64,000 nt of DNA from positions 62,001 to 126,000 of the forward strand of contig NZ_PZYZ01000005.1 of NCBI RefSeq assembly GCF_003047295.1. Reading direction: 5' to 3'. The notes beneath the pieces were generated by a model that worked only from the letters and a program-made list of their open reading frames with translations, searched no databases and was not told the DNA's origin. Each line of letters opens with the position of its first letter. Position 1 is the first letter of the stretch. This DNA comes from Nocardioides sediminis (lineage in GTDB: Bacteria; Actinomycetota; Actinomycetes; Propionibacteriales; Nocardioidaceae). Both the position numbers and the translations under genes were made by a program. Positions 1 to 8,520 of this stretch are shown piece by piece.

Positions 1-788
1 AAGTACTCAGCCAGAGCAGCACGATTGACTGATTCTCCAGCGCGCACAACTCCGTAGAGGGCCGCCCCGAGTCCAACGAATACAAGGACCCCAACCATCG
101 CCGCAGCGACCACGCCCCCCGAAGGGACATCGCGCCGTTTGAGCCCGCAAAATAGCGTGCCACTGAGGGCCAGAAGTGCCACTAGAAGGGGATCTTTGTC
201 GTTGGAGTAAACCGACCATGCGCACAGAGGAAGCAGCCACATCAAGGATGGCAGCACTCTGGTCGACCGCGCTATGCTTAGAAAGGCGAACATTCCATAA
301 CTTAAGTACGTCCATCGATTAACAAGGAAATATCCGGTTTCTCCAGCTCCAGACGCAGTTTGGGCGACATTGCTCAGGTAGTCCTGAGCAGCCAACACAT
401 TGTCATGGAAGATTGTTGACAGTAGGAGGGCGCCAAGGAGCGCGCTCAAGAGCGTAACAAAGCGCGCAGTTTGAACGCCCCCCGAACTGCTCTGCAAATC
501 AGCCGCATAGGCGCGGCGGGCTAAGGACGAGTAGCCAATGTACAAGGCAATAAGTCCGAGGATCGCCGCCACAACACTCCGCTCGGCGATCGTCGGTGTC
601 ATGTGCTTCTGCGTGAATCCCAGAAGAGTGCTATCTCGGAGCCAAAGTTCGACGGGGACACTGATTGTATAGAAGAGAATTGAGAATGCCACGATCACTA
701 TGGGGGACAGCAGGCCGTCGACATCGGACCGTCGACTGATGACCACCTTCATCACAAAGACGTAAATGAGCGCCAAGACGATTACCAT
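1..788 (-). CDS. Polymerase-like multi-spanning membrane protein (partial)
   Basis: The reading frame is open from an ATG at 788 to the left edge, so the C-terminus is missing; about 262 residues are visible. The N-terminus (MVIVLALIYVFVMKVV) is a membrane segment, and at least six hydrophobic stretches alternate with short polar loops. No soluble catalytic domain is visible. Its place as last visible gene of a polysaccharide operon, next to glycosyltransferases, fits a Wzy-type O-antigen/oligosaccharide repeat-unit polymerase, but these proteins share little sequence, so this is inferred from topology and context. It starts 6 bases after the stop of the upstream glycosyltransferase. GC content is low here (33 of the first 60 bases are G or C) and TTA leucine codons occur, unlike most of the window, suggesting foreign origin. 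Confidence 0.7.
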   Translation of the reverse strand, partial: MVIVLALIYVFVMKVVISRRSDVDGLLSPIVIVAFSILFYTISVPVELWLRDSTLLGFTQKHMTPTIAERSVVAAILGLIALYIGYSSLARRAYAADLQSSSGGVQTARFVTLLSALLGALLLSTIFHDNVLAAQDYLSNVAQTASGAGETGYFLVNRWTYLSYGMFAFLSIARSTRVLPSLMWLLPLCAWSVYSNDKDPLLVALLALSGTLFCGLKRRDVPSGGVVAAAMVGVLVFVGLGAALYGVVRAGESVNRAALAEY

Positions 789-794
789 GCGCGA

Positions 795-2000
795 TCACTG
801 ACCGGATTGGAGTTCGTCGCGCTCCCCATTGAGCAGGTAGTCTAGGAAACTCCGCTGGTCAACGGAGACCCGCCACCGCTCATATGCGCGGCCGGCACTC
901 TCTCGCCGCGCGGCGTGATTCTCCGCGTCGAGGAGAATCCCTTCCAAGACCTCGCTCCAGGCTGCGACCGAGTCGCTCTTCACGATCACTCCACCCCCGT
1001 CAGCAATTACTTCGGTCCACGGGGTTACGTCCATGACGACGACCGGACAAGATCGCGAGAGCGCTTCTGCGATCACGTGCCCGAAGTTCTCGCCCGCGGT
1101 GGGGAGACAAAAAGCTTGGCATCGATCAAAATGACTGAATACGCTCGCTCGGTCCGCGGCGCCATGCCAAATGACACGAGCACCCAAGGGCGCAGCAGAC
1201 TCTCTCAAAGCGCGTTCATATGCGGGGTCATCCGCTTCGCCAACGATGTGCAGAACGTACCGTCCGGACACTTGCGCTAGACCTTGAATCAACAGTTCCA
1301 GTTGCTTCTTGGGTGAGATTCGTCCCACATAGAGAAAGTGGGTCGTCGAACTTCGCTCCTGCGGACTGACATGAGCCTCGAGGGGAAGGAGGGTTTCGTT
1401 TTCCTTCACTAGGATCGTGCCTTCGACTCCCAAGTTCCGGATATGACCGGCTTCCAGGCTGCTTGATGCGTGCCAAGTAACCCTGTCAAACAGGCCCACT
1501 TTGCGCGCGAACCACAAGTAGCGCCCCTTCTTGCCAGACTTGAGCCTGAGGGCGCCGGGGTCGGCTTCTCCTCGCGGCGCCACCACAATCTGCGCGCCAC
1601 GCCACAGGCCAACCCGATGAAGAAGCAGAGGCAATATGGAGAATCGGGGATTGAATAGTGAATTCAGATACACCGAACTGGGCTTGGCGTATCCGGAGAG
1701 GATAATGGCTCGAAACAGGTGATAAGGGTTGCCTGCAGACGCATACCAGACCCGTGCGTCGCCTCGACGAGTCCACTGATTTTGGGGTACATCCATGGGT
1801 TCACTCGCGCCATGATCTGTTCCCGACGTTATAACGCTAACAGCAGACGCGAACTCGCTACCCTGCACCATGGCCTCGACGGTCCTTGCCGGGCCGCCTC
1901 CGAGGAACGCGGGGGGGTAATGAGGCACCAGCACCAGCACGCCGGGAGATGTCGTGTCGTGCCTCGGACTCCAGGGGTTCACTGCCGAATTCCTGACCAT
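795..2000 (-). CDS. GT4-family glycosyltransferase
   Basis: A 401-residue protein with the two-Rossmann GT-B layout. The N-terminal donor-site loop PPAFLGGGPARTV near residue 30 and the C-terminal part FLYVGRISPKKQ, followed near residue 300 by FCLPTAGENFGHVIAEAL, are typical of glycosyl transferases group 1 (GT4), which retain anomeric configuration and use nucleotide sugars. It presumably adds one sugar of the repeat unit on the cytoplasmic face. The annotated start overlaps the end of capG by 22 bases; a GTG about 20 codons downstream (before LVLVPHYPP) is an alternative start. Sequence composition is less GC-rich than the window average. Donor and acceptor cannot be predicted. Confidence 0.85.
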   Translation of the reverse strand: MVRNSAVNPWSPRHDTTSPGVLVLVPHYPPAFLGGGPARTVEAMVQGSEFASAVSVITSGTDHGASEPMDVPQNQWTRRGDARVWYASAGNPYHLFRAIILSGYAKPSSVYLNSLFNPRFSILPLLLHRVGLWRGAQIVVAPRGEADPGALRLKSGKKGRYLWFARKVGLFDRVTWHASSSLEAGHIRNLGVEGTILVKENETLLPLEAHVSPQERSSTTHFLYVGRISPKKQLELLIQGLAQVSGRYVLHIVGEADDPAYERALRESAAPLGARVIWHGAADRASVFSHFDRCQAFCLPTAGENFGHVIAEALSRSCPVVVMDVTPWTEVIADGGGVIVKSDSVAAWSEVLEGILLDAENHAARRESAGRAYERWRVSVDQRSFLDYLLNGERDELQSGQ

Positions 2001-3100
2001 TCGGCATGTCGCGCCGCGGTTGAACAGATAAAGCGAACTACTCGATTACTTGTATCGCCGACCTCGTAGCCGTCCGGGTGGGAGGAGGTTACGGCACCAT
2101 CCATCATTGCGATACCGACGGCACGCACGACGTCCGCAGACGAGAGCCCGGTCATCATGATTGAGCCACTATCTAGGGCCTCCGGTCGTTCTATGGAGTC
2201 ACGCAGTGTGACCGCAGGGAATCCTAGGATAGAAGACTCTTCTGAGATCGTTCCCGAGTCGGATAGGACACACGCGGCCTCGAGCTGAAGTTTGTTGTAG
2301 TCATGAAAACCGAACGGCGCCATGAAATCGATGTCGGTCAGGTCATGGTTGTGGTTCAATGCCTCGAGCCGCTTTCTTGTGCGGGGATGCGTCGAAACGA
2401 CAACCCGCTTCCCCCACTTATTGCGCACCGCAACTAGGCACTCTAGGAGCGCCAGTAGGCGCTGCGGTAGGTCGACGTTCTCCTCGCGGTGCGCACTCAC
2501 CAGGAAGTACTCCCCCGCAGTGAGCTCGAGCTGGTCGAGCGCGTCTGAGGCATCGATCTGGTCACGGAAGGCGTCTAGCACCTCGCGCATTGGCGACCCA
2601 GTGACGAGAATGCGGCGGGGGTGCAGACCCTCGTTGAGCAGGTTACGACGGGCATGCTCGGTATAGGCCAAGTTGAAGTCGGCGACGTGGTCGACGAGGC
2701 GCCGGTTGGTCTCTTCCGGCACGTTCTCGTCGAAGCAGCGGTTGCCTGCCTCCATATGGTACGTGGGGATTCGCATGCGCTTCGCCATCACCGTTGCGAT
2801 GCATGAGTTCGTATCGCCCAGAACAAGGAGCGCATCTGGCTTCTCGTCAACCAGTACATGCTCTGTGCCGACGAGCACGCCGCCCAGCACGCTGCCCAAG
2901 CTCGAGGTGTCGACCCCCATGTAGTGATCAGGAGCGCGGAGGCCGAGGTCGTCGAAGAATATCTGATTGAGCGAGTAGTCGTAGTTCTGCCCGGTGTGCA
3001 CGAGCACGTGCTCGATCCCCGGCGTAACGTCTAGCCGCTTGATCACGGCCGCGAGTCGGATGATCTCCGGACGGGTGCCAACGACGGTCATGACCTTCAT
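1979..3100 (-). CDS. capG: CapG-type UDP-sugar 2-epimerase (WecB fold)
   Basis: A 373-residue non-hydrolysing UDP-GlcNAc 2-epimerase-fold protein. The start MKVMTVVGTRPEIIRL, the LGDTNSC segment near residue 95, HMEAGNR near 117 and the SDSGTISEES motif near 280 (UDP binding) mark the family. Because CapE and CapF homologues are in the same operon, the likely reaction is epimerisation at C2 of UDP-N-acetyl-6-deoxy-L-talosamine to UDP-N-acetyl-L-fucosamine, rather than the WecB step to UDP-ManNAc. The start ATG overlaps the capF stop in an ATGA arrangement, implying translational coupling. WecB function is the alternative. Confidence 0.85.
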   Translation of the reverse strand: MKVMTVVGTRPEIIRLAAVIKRLDVTPGIEHVLVHTGQNYDYSLNQIFFDDLGLRAPDHYMGVDTSSLGSVLGGVLVGTEHVLVDEKPDALLVLGDTNSCIATVMAKRMRIPTYHMEAGNRCFDENVPEETNRRLVDHVADFNLAYTEHARRNLLNEGLHPRRILVTGSPMREVLDAFRDQIDASDALDQLELTAGEYFLVSAHREENVDLPQRLLALLECLVAVRNKWGKRVVVSTHPRTRKRLEALNHNHDLTDIDFMAPFGFHDYNKLQLEAACVLSDSGTISEESSILGFPAVTLRDSIERPEALDSGSIMMTGLSSADVVRAVGIAMMDGAVTSSHPDGYEVGDTSNRVVRFICSTAARHAEWSGIRQ

Positions 3101-4215
3101 GCGGTTGTCTCCTGGGAGATCATCTCGGGGAACTGGTCTGGGTTGTCTATGTCGAGCAGTTGGTCCGCCCAGAACATGGTGATCAACTCGGTGTCCCCCA
3201 CGTTACGGATGTTGTGGACCCACAGAGTGGGCATGTCGACGAAGGACGGCTTGTTCCCGCTGAGGCGGAACGTGACCACGTCGTCGTGCAGCAGACGGCG
3301 CAGCTGGATCTCGGCCTCACCCTGCACCACGAAGAATCGCTCCACCTTGTGCAGGTGGTAGTGCTCGCCCCGCTTCTGGCCGGGCAGCGTGGTCGACATG
3401 AACGCCATACCCGTCCCGCCGTGGGCGCGGACCGTCTCGAAGAGATCGCCGCGGTTGTCCGAGTGCACTTGGGGCGATACCGGCCACATGTCGGGGAACG
3501 CCGCCGCCCGATATGTGTTGAAGAGGTTGCGACGCATGGGTGTCGAAATGTCGGGCACCTCGCCGCGAGTCCCGTACAGCTCGTGGGTCTCGGTGAGGAA
3601 CCGCAGCACGTCGCTGATCGCGATCGGCTCGCCGTTCACGACCGTGCGCGTGTCCGTACCGAGAGCATCGATCAGGACTGCGGCCGCATCCTGGGCGTGC
3701 AGGAGCGGGATCTCACGGTCACCGGTGACGGTGGGCGTGCGTCCGGCCGCCACCTCATGGGCGAAGGTCGAGACGAACGAGTTGTAGCCCGGGCGGCCGT
3801 GTTCACCGAACAGGTTAGGCAGCAGCAAGTCCGCGAACGTTCCGCCCACCTCGGCCACGAGGGCTCTCAATACCTCAGCCGCACGAGCCTTACCGCGACC
3901 ATACGGGTTCTCGAGGTCCGCCTGCACCGAGTTCGCGTATACGAGCTCGACGGGTCCGTCGTTGGCTCGAATAGCGAGTGCCAAGGTTTCGGCCAGCGCG
4001 ACGTTACCTTCCTCGACGGCTTCGTCGGACTCCGCACGGTTTATCCCAGCGATGTGGATGATCTGCGAAACCCCGGCGAGCCGCGCAGCCAGGCGCTCCG
4101 AGCTGGCGAAGTCATCCCGCCCCAAGCGCACCGGCTCCACCCCTTGAAGCGCGCGCAAACGGCACGAGGTGTGCCACCCGAGAAACCCGAAGCCTCCGGT
4201 AATTGCGATGGTCAC
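3097..4215 (-). CDS. capF: CapF-type SDR-cupin reductase of UDP-L-FucNAc synthesis
   Basis: Starting at the GTG at 4215 gives 372 residues, the usual CapF/FnlB length; a longer frame upstream overlaps the preceding gene and is rejected. The N-terminal extended SDR begins ITGGFGFLGWHTS (NAD(P) binding). The C-terminal third is a cupin with LPGQKRGEHYHLHKVERF around residue 290, whose histidines bind zinc in CapF. In the known pathway this bifunctional enzyme epimerises C3 and reduces C4 of the CapE product to UDP-N-acetyl-6-deoxy-L-talosamine. GTGA overlap upstream and ATGA overlap with capG downstream show a tightly coupled cassette. Confidence 0.87.
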   Translation of the reverse strand: MTIAITGGFGFLGWHTSCRLRALQGVEPVRLGRDDFASSERLAARLAGVSQIIHIAGINRAESDEAVEEGNVALAETLALAIRANDGPVELVYANSVQADLENPYGRGKARAAEVLRALVAEVGGTFADLLLPNLFGEHGRPGYNSFVSTFAHEVAAGRTPTVTGDREIPLLHAQDAAAVLIDALGTDTRTVVNGEPIAISDVLRFLTETHELYGTRGEVPDISTPMRRNLFNTYRAAAFPDMWPVSPQVHSDNRGDLFETVRAHGGTGMAFMSTTLPGQKRGEHYHLHKVERFFVVQGEAEIQLRRLLHDDVVTFRLSGNKPSFVDMPTLWVHNIRNVGDTELITMFWADQLLDIDNPDQFPEMISQETTA

Positions 4216-5120
4216 GCGAGTTCCTTCCAACGTTCGGGGCCTAGTGGCGCCGTCCAGCGTCCCGCTAGCCAGCCAGGCTTTTGGTCCTGCCCGAGCCACA
4301 ACATCTCTGCGCGGCGCGCAATCCCAGCCGCCTTGGACGAGCGCCTACCGACAAAGAAGAGGATCTTCAAGAATGCAAACGCGACCGCCATCGGCAACGA
4401 CCTGGGCGCGCGTCCCCCGAGCAGGCATAGAAGCGAGGCGGTGGTCAATCCCTCCCACGGCTGGATGACGACGGAAGGCGGCGTTTCACGGGTCAGCGCC
4501 ACATAAGTGACCGCGTCAGCCACATTCTCGACGAGCACCTGGGGAGTTGGGCGCATACCGGAGCCGGCGACAGTTGAGAGCGGACTTGAAGCGATCTTGG
4601 ACAGTTGCCGGGTAACGCGGCGTTCAGCACCTTGGACAGAAGTCGGTCGGAACAGGACGGACGTCGGCCGAACCACGTGTGCGACTTGCTCACCCAAAGC
4701 CTTGGCGGTCGAGTAATCGCTAAAAGGGGAGTACTCCGCAGATTCATCGAGCACTGGACGCCGTCCCTGCACCGCAGCAGAGCTCACGTGGATCACTCGC
4801 GCTTCCTCGGGCGCCGCAAGAGCGACGACACCCGGGAGCAGTGCATCCGCTCCGAACACTGCGTCACCCGCGCCGGTGGCGTCCGCTATTCCCGCGGCAT
4901 TGATCACGACGTCACAGGTTCCTAGTGAGGCGGTTAATCTGCGAACTACCGACCGGATCTCTGGGGACTCCAGCTCGGCGCGAATGCCCGGAAGGCTGCG
5001 AGCTTTCGTGGTCAACCGAGGGGCCGGAACAGAAACCACGTCCGCACCCCGGGCTGACATGGCCTGTGCCACATGGCGACCAATGAACCCAGTGGCACCA
5101 ATCACCGCCACGCAAGTCAT
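4212..5120 (-). CDS. NAD-dependent epimerase/dehydratase family protein
   Basis: A 302-residue extended short-chain dehydrogenase. The start at 5120 (ATG in an ATGA overlap with the preceding glycosyltransferase stop) places the Rossmann motif GATGFIGRH right at the N-terminus, as expected; longer frames upstream are overlap artefacts. The catalytic YxxxK is visible as YSTAK near residue 145 with a serine (HVSSAAVQG) upstream. Position between WbuB-like and CapF genes suggests a nucleotide-sugar 4-ketoreductase, similar in context to WbpV-type enzymes, but the substrate cannot be read from sequence. Confidence 0.8.
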   Translation of the reverse strand: MTCVAVIGATGFIGRHVAQAMSARGADVVSVPAPRLTTKARSLPGIRAELESPEIRSVVRRLTASLGTCDVVINAAGIADATGAGDAVFGADALLPGVVALAAPEEARVIHVSSAAVQGRRPVLDESAEYSPFSDYSTAKALGEQVAHVVRPTSVLFRPTSVQGAERRVTRQLSKIASSPLSTVAGSGMRPTPQVLVENVADAVTYVALTRETPPSVVIQPWEGLTTASLLCLLGGRAPRSLPMAVAFAFLKILFFVGRRSSKAAGIARRAEMLWLGQDQKPGWLAGRWTAPLGPERWKELA

Positions 5121-6349
5121 GAGCCAACCCTGGCGGCAGACCGGAGCACTTCTTCCAGGCGCGCCGACCCAGCCTGGGCAGAGAGCGTCGCCACGTAGGC
5201 GTGGCGAGCCGCGCTCCTCCATTCCGCTTGCTGTTCAACCGATGCGTCAGCCACTCTCACGAATGCCTCGGCCAAGGCCGCGGAGGACTCGGGTTCAACC
5301 ACTGGTCCGCACTGTGCGTCAGCTACCAGCGCTGCGGCGTCGCCGGCAACGGCACACACGATCGGCGAGCCACAAGCCATTGCAGCTTGAATCTTGCTCG
5401 GAATCGTTCCGCGAAAGAGTGGCAGGTCCCTCAGCGAGACCAGTTGAGCCGCGGCTTCAGCCATCAGCTCCGGCATCTCGTCCATCGGGCGGCTGCCGAG
5501 GAAGAGCACACGCTCGGTGACACCGACCTGCTGCGCCAGCTTCTCAAGTGCGCGCCGGGCGACGCCTTCACCGACGACCGCAAGACCAATGTCCGGCCTG
5601 TCGACCAGCATGCCGACTGCCCGGACAGCGTGATCGAGCGCCTGGAGATCGCCGATGCCGCCTGCGTACATGATCCAGGTGCGGTCGGGTGGCAAGTGTC
5701 GGGGACGGTTGCGGTCGGCCGGCTTGAACACGTCTTCATCGACCCAGTTGGGCACCGAGATCGGACACACTCGACTGCCCCGGTCTGCAAGGGTTGCTGC
5801 CATGGTCGGGCTGATAGCCACGACTCCCGCTGCGTCCCGGTACAGCTTGCGCATGGCACGATGGATGCCGCGTTCGACCATCCCATTGACCCGCGCGTTG
5901 CGGATGAACCCGCTGGCGGTCACGGTCTCGGGCCACAAGTCCTGCACGTACAAGACGTAGGGGGTGCCCTCCACCCGCTTCAATGCCCACGATGCGAGGC
6001 CGACCGTTGCTGGGGTCAGGTAGGTCAGGACGACGTCAGACCCACGAAGCCATCCCACCTGTGTCGTTGCTGACGCAGCGAAACTGGTGAGAGTCAGGGC
6101 ACGACGGATCGCGTTCTGGTCATGACTCGGGACGTCCGGAACACGCAGTAGCTCGACTCCGCCGCGGGTCTCCCGCATGCGGCCCTTCATCGTGTACCCC
6201 GAGTGCACTTTGCCGTCCGGATAACTAGGGAAGCCAGTGAGCACTCGCACTTCGTGTCCCCGAGAATGCAGAGCCTCGGCGATCGCAGTTGGGTGGGCCG
6301 CCGATCCGCGTTCGGGCTCGTACCACTGACTGATCATTCCGATCTTCAC
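5117..6349 (-). CDS. WbuB-like GT4 glycosyltransferase (candidate FucNAc transferase)
   Basis: A 410-residue GT-B enzyme beginning at a GTG (6349) in a GTGA overlap with the formyltransferase gene. The N-terminus KIGMISQWYEPERGSAAH, the segment YVQDLWPETVTASG near residue 140 and the C-terminal MAEAAAQLVSLRD and PSKIQAAMACGSPIV stretches are typical of the WbuB group. WbuB of Escherichia coli O26 is an L-FucNAc transferase, and this operon encodes the UDP-L-FucNAc pathway, so transfer of FucNAc or a derivative is the best guess. That substrate assignment is inference from pathway context. Confidence 0.82.
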   Translation of the reverse strand: MKIGMISQWYEPERGSAAHPTAIAEALHSRGHEVRVLTGFPSYPDGKVHSGYTMKGRMRETRGGVELLRVPDVPSHDQNAIRRALTLTSFAASATTQVGWLRGSDVVLTYLTPATVGLASWALKRVEGTPYVLYVQDLWPETVTASGFIRNARVNGMVERGIHRAMRKLYRDAAGVVAISPTMAATLADRGSRVCPISVPNWVDEDVFKPADRNRPRHLPPDRTWIMYAGGIGDLQALDHAVRAVGMLVDRPDIGLAVVGEGVARRALEKLAQQVGVTERVLFLGSRPMDEMPELMAEAAAQLVSLRDLPLFRGTIPSKIQAAMACGSPIVCAVAGDAAALVADAQCGPVVEPESSAALAEAFVRVADASVEQQAEWRSAARHAYVATLSAQAGSARLEEVLRSAARVGS

Positions 6350-7200
6350 GAGGCGACCTCATCGGTCGATGGCATGACCTCCCTGTCGTAGACGGTTGCG
6401 GTGTAAATGCCCGATGCCGTCTCGATGGCGCATCCGGTCTCTGCGGGCCCAGGGGTTCCCTCCCAGATCCGGAGGGTCTCGTTCGACGTCAGTCGGATGA
6501 ACGCGCCGGGATACGGTCGGGTCAGCGCCCGGACGTGCCGGTCGATGTCGTCCGCGCTCATACTGCTCGGATGCAGTTCGCCGTCTGCGGGGGTCCTCCC
6601 GGGCCACTCGGTCGCCTGTGAGTCGTCTTGAGGAAGCATGGCGACGGTGCCATCTGCAACCCCCGGAAAGGTCTCCCGGACGAGGGTTCTGTGTGCCGCG
6701 ATGACCTTGTCGTACAGGGTGCTTGATGTTTCGTTTGCAGCGATTGGCACGCGCACCTGCCCAAGGATGGGCCCCGTGTCGACTCCCTCATCGAGCCTGA
6801 ACATCGTCACGCCAGTCTCATCAAGGCCCTTGATGATCGCCCATGGGATGGACGCACGCCCGCGCCCCTCCGGCAACAGAGTCGGGTGGATGCCGAGGAC
6901 GCCCTGTGTGGGCACGGCCAATAACTCCTTCTTGGCTATTTGGCTCCACCCGATGACGTACAGCCAATCAAGTTCCGCATTGCGGACCTGCGCGACAGCG
7001 TCCGCATCGTTCATGTTGCGGAATTTGTACAGCGGGACGTCATGCGCTTCTGCGAAGTCGTCGAGGTAGATGCGACCTGACTTGTTGGGAGCCATGTCGT
7101 CGTGCAACGTTCCAAGGTAGACGAGCTCCGCGCCCAGCGAGGCTAGTTCTTCAAGGCAGCTCTCTCCGAGACGGACGCAGGTGATGAAACCGATTCGCAC
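6346..7200 (-). CDS. Formyltransferase-fold enzyme, probably sugar N-formyltransferase
   Basis: A 284-residue protein of the formyl-transferase (Fmt) superfamily, starting at GTG 7200 behind GAGGA. The core carries GIHPTLLPEGRGR (His105) and EGVDTGPIL (Asp141), two of the three usual catalytic residues; the asparagine normally two positions before the histidine is Gly103. The C-terminal part from residue 205 resembles the small Formyl_trans_C domain (HVRALTRPYPGAF). It is not methionyl-tRNA formyltransferase: context is a polysaccharide operon and the tRNA-type loop is absent. It likely moves a formyl group from N10-formyl-tetrahydrofolate to an amino sugar, perhaps one freed by the PIG-L deacetylase two genes upstream. 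Confidence 0.8.
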   Translation of the reverse strand: MRIGFITCVRLGESCLEELASLGAELVYLGTLHDDMAPNKSGRIYLDDFAEAHDVPLYKFRNMNDADAVAQVRNAELDWLYVIGWSQIAKKELLAVPTQGVLGIHPTLLPEGRGRASIPWAIIKGLDETGVTMFRLDEGVDTGPILGQVRVPIAANETSSTLYDKVIAAHRTLVRETFPGVADGTVAMLPQDDSQATEWPGRTPADGELHPSSMSADDIDRHVRALTRPYPGAFIRLTSNETLRIWEGTPGPAETGCAIETASGIYTATVYDREVMPSTDEVAS

Positions 7201-7211
7201 AGCTATGTTCC

Positions 7212-7778
7212 TCAGTAGGTCGGAGGGGGCTTGAAGAGGTAGCCCACGGTGGAGGCGATGATCTTGAGGTCGTTCAGCAACGTGACACGTTCGGCGTACT
7301 GGTTGTCGTAAGCAGCCTTTGCTGCTTCGGTCATGCCGTCATATGCGCGGATCTGGGCCAGCCCAGTCAGGCCGGGGCGCGCGTCGTGCGCAGCGCCTCG
7401 GGCGCGGTCACTGATCAGAGTTGTCTGAGACGGCAAGGCAGGCCTTGGACCAACGACCGACATCTCGCCGCGCAGGATGTTGAATAGCTGGGGTAGCTCA
7501 TCCACGTTGAGCCGCCGGATGATTCTCCCGACCTTCGTGACGGTAGCCGCGCCCATACCTGCAGAGGGCGCCACCTTGGTCCCGGTGGGCATGCTTCGAA
7601 ACTTCAGCACTGTGAACGTGCGCCCGCTCTGCCCCACTCGTCGCTGACGGTAGACGATCGGAGCGCCATCCTCGAACCGAATAGCCGACGCAGTGAGCAG
7701 CAACACCGGGCTGAGCGCGATGGTCGCGATTCCCGAGAGGAGCAGGTCAACCAGACGCTTGCCGAAGGACGCGTACAT
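7212..7778 (-). CDS. Undecaprenyl-phosphate sugar-phosphate transferase (small monotopic type)
   Basis: A 188-residue bacterial sugar transferase (PF02397). One N-terminal hydrophobic helix (residues 10-32, LLLSGIATIALSPVLLL) would form the re-entrant membrane anchor; then come VYRQRRVGQ, FTVLKFRSM, RLNVDELPQLFNIL (the Asp-Glu pair is catalytic in the PglC family) and MSVVGPRP. The short form without a WcaJ-type multispan domain matches PglC/WreU-like monotopic phosphoglycosyl transferases, which start the repeat unit by moving a sugar phosphate to undecaprenyl phosphate. Its ATG shares one base with the stop of the deacetylase gene (TGATG). Confidence 0.9.
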   Translation of the reverse strand: MYASFGKRLVDLLLSGIATIALSPVLLLTASAIRFEDGAPIVYRQRRVGQSGRTFTVLKFRSMPTGTKVAPSAGMGAATVTKVGRIIRRLNVDELPQLFNILRGEMSVVGPRPALPSQTTLISDRARGAAHDARPGLTGLAQIRAYDGMTEAAKAAYDNQYAERVTLLNDLKIIASTVGYLFKPPPTY

Positions 7779-8476
7779 CAGCGGATCACCTGGCCGAGGT
7801 CCAGGTAGGCCGTCTGGAACGCCTCAGCGTGCTGCAATCCCGCCGCCGCTCCTCTGACTGCGGCGAGCCCGGCGAGGCCCTCCGGACTTCTCGGATGGGG
7901 GTACGGCCGCATCACGTCTCGGTATGCAGCGAGCGCCTGCGTCTTGGCGTCCAGGCCGTCGAGACCGATTTCGAAGAATGTGTCTGGAGCGAAGGCGTCT
8001 CCACCACGGTATGCCCAGTCGGTCGCCGAAAGGATCTCCATGTAGTGGAGGCTTTTCAGCGGTGGCACCTTGGCGCCGCGCTGGCCGAGGCGCGCAGCGG
8101 CCTGGGTGGCCGCCGAGACCTGACGATGGTCGTCGTTGAGGTCGCCTGGATGCGATGTCAAGATTCGCGTTGCTTGGGTCGCGACGATCGCGTGCTCGAC
8201 GAAACGCACAAGTTCGAGGTGCGGAACGGTGTTCATCTGGATATTCGGAAAGTCGCCCACGATGGGTTCCTCGAGCCCAAGGATCTCGATAGCCCGACGC
8301 ATGTCGTCCGCGAGCGCCGTGTCCTCTGGGCGGTGGTTTCGCGCGGTCACCTGTCCACACAGGATCGCGAGGCGAACAGTCACGCCGCGCTGGGCGAGAC
8401 GATAGGCCGTGCCGCCACACCCGAGCACGTCGTCGTCAGGATGCGCAACAACGATCAGAACACTGTCATTCGTCAT
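7778..8476 (-). CDS. PIG-L/LmbE family N-deacetylase
   Basis: From the ATG at 8476, which follows a GGAAGA ribosome site, the protein has 232 residues; an upstream TTG frame overlapping capE is rejected. The zinc motif AHPDDDVLGCGG lies at residues 10-21 and the second zinc ligand in HPGDLNDDHRQV near 120, as in GlcNAc-PI, mycothiol (MshB) and bacillithiol deacetylases. Mycothiol synthesis is not the likely role here, because the gene is embedded in the polysaccharide operon between capE and the initiating sugar transferase. I infer it frees the 2- or 4-amino group of a nucleotide- or lipid-linked sugar for the neighbouring formyltransferase. Confidence 0.85.
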   Translation of the reverse strand: MTNDSVLIVVAHPDDDVLGCGGTAYRLAQRGVTVRLAILCGQVTARNHRPEDTALADDMRRAIEILGLEEPIVGDFPNIQMNTVPHLELVRFVEHAIVATQATRILTSHPGDLNDDHRQVSAATQAAARLGQRGAKVPPLKSLHYMEILSATDWAYRGGDAFAPDTFFEIGLDGLDAKTQALAAYRDVMRPYPHPRSPEGLAGLAAVRGAAAGLQHAEAFQTAYLDLGQVIR

Positions 8477-8520
8477 GAGGTCTCTTCCGAGGTGGGGCAG
8501 CGAATCGGGAACGTGTCGAT

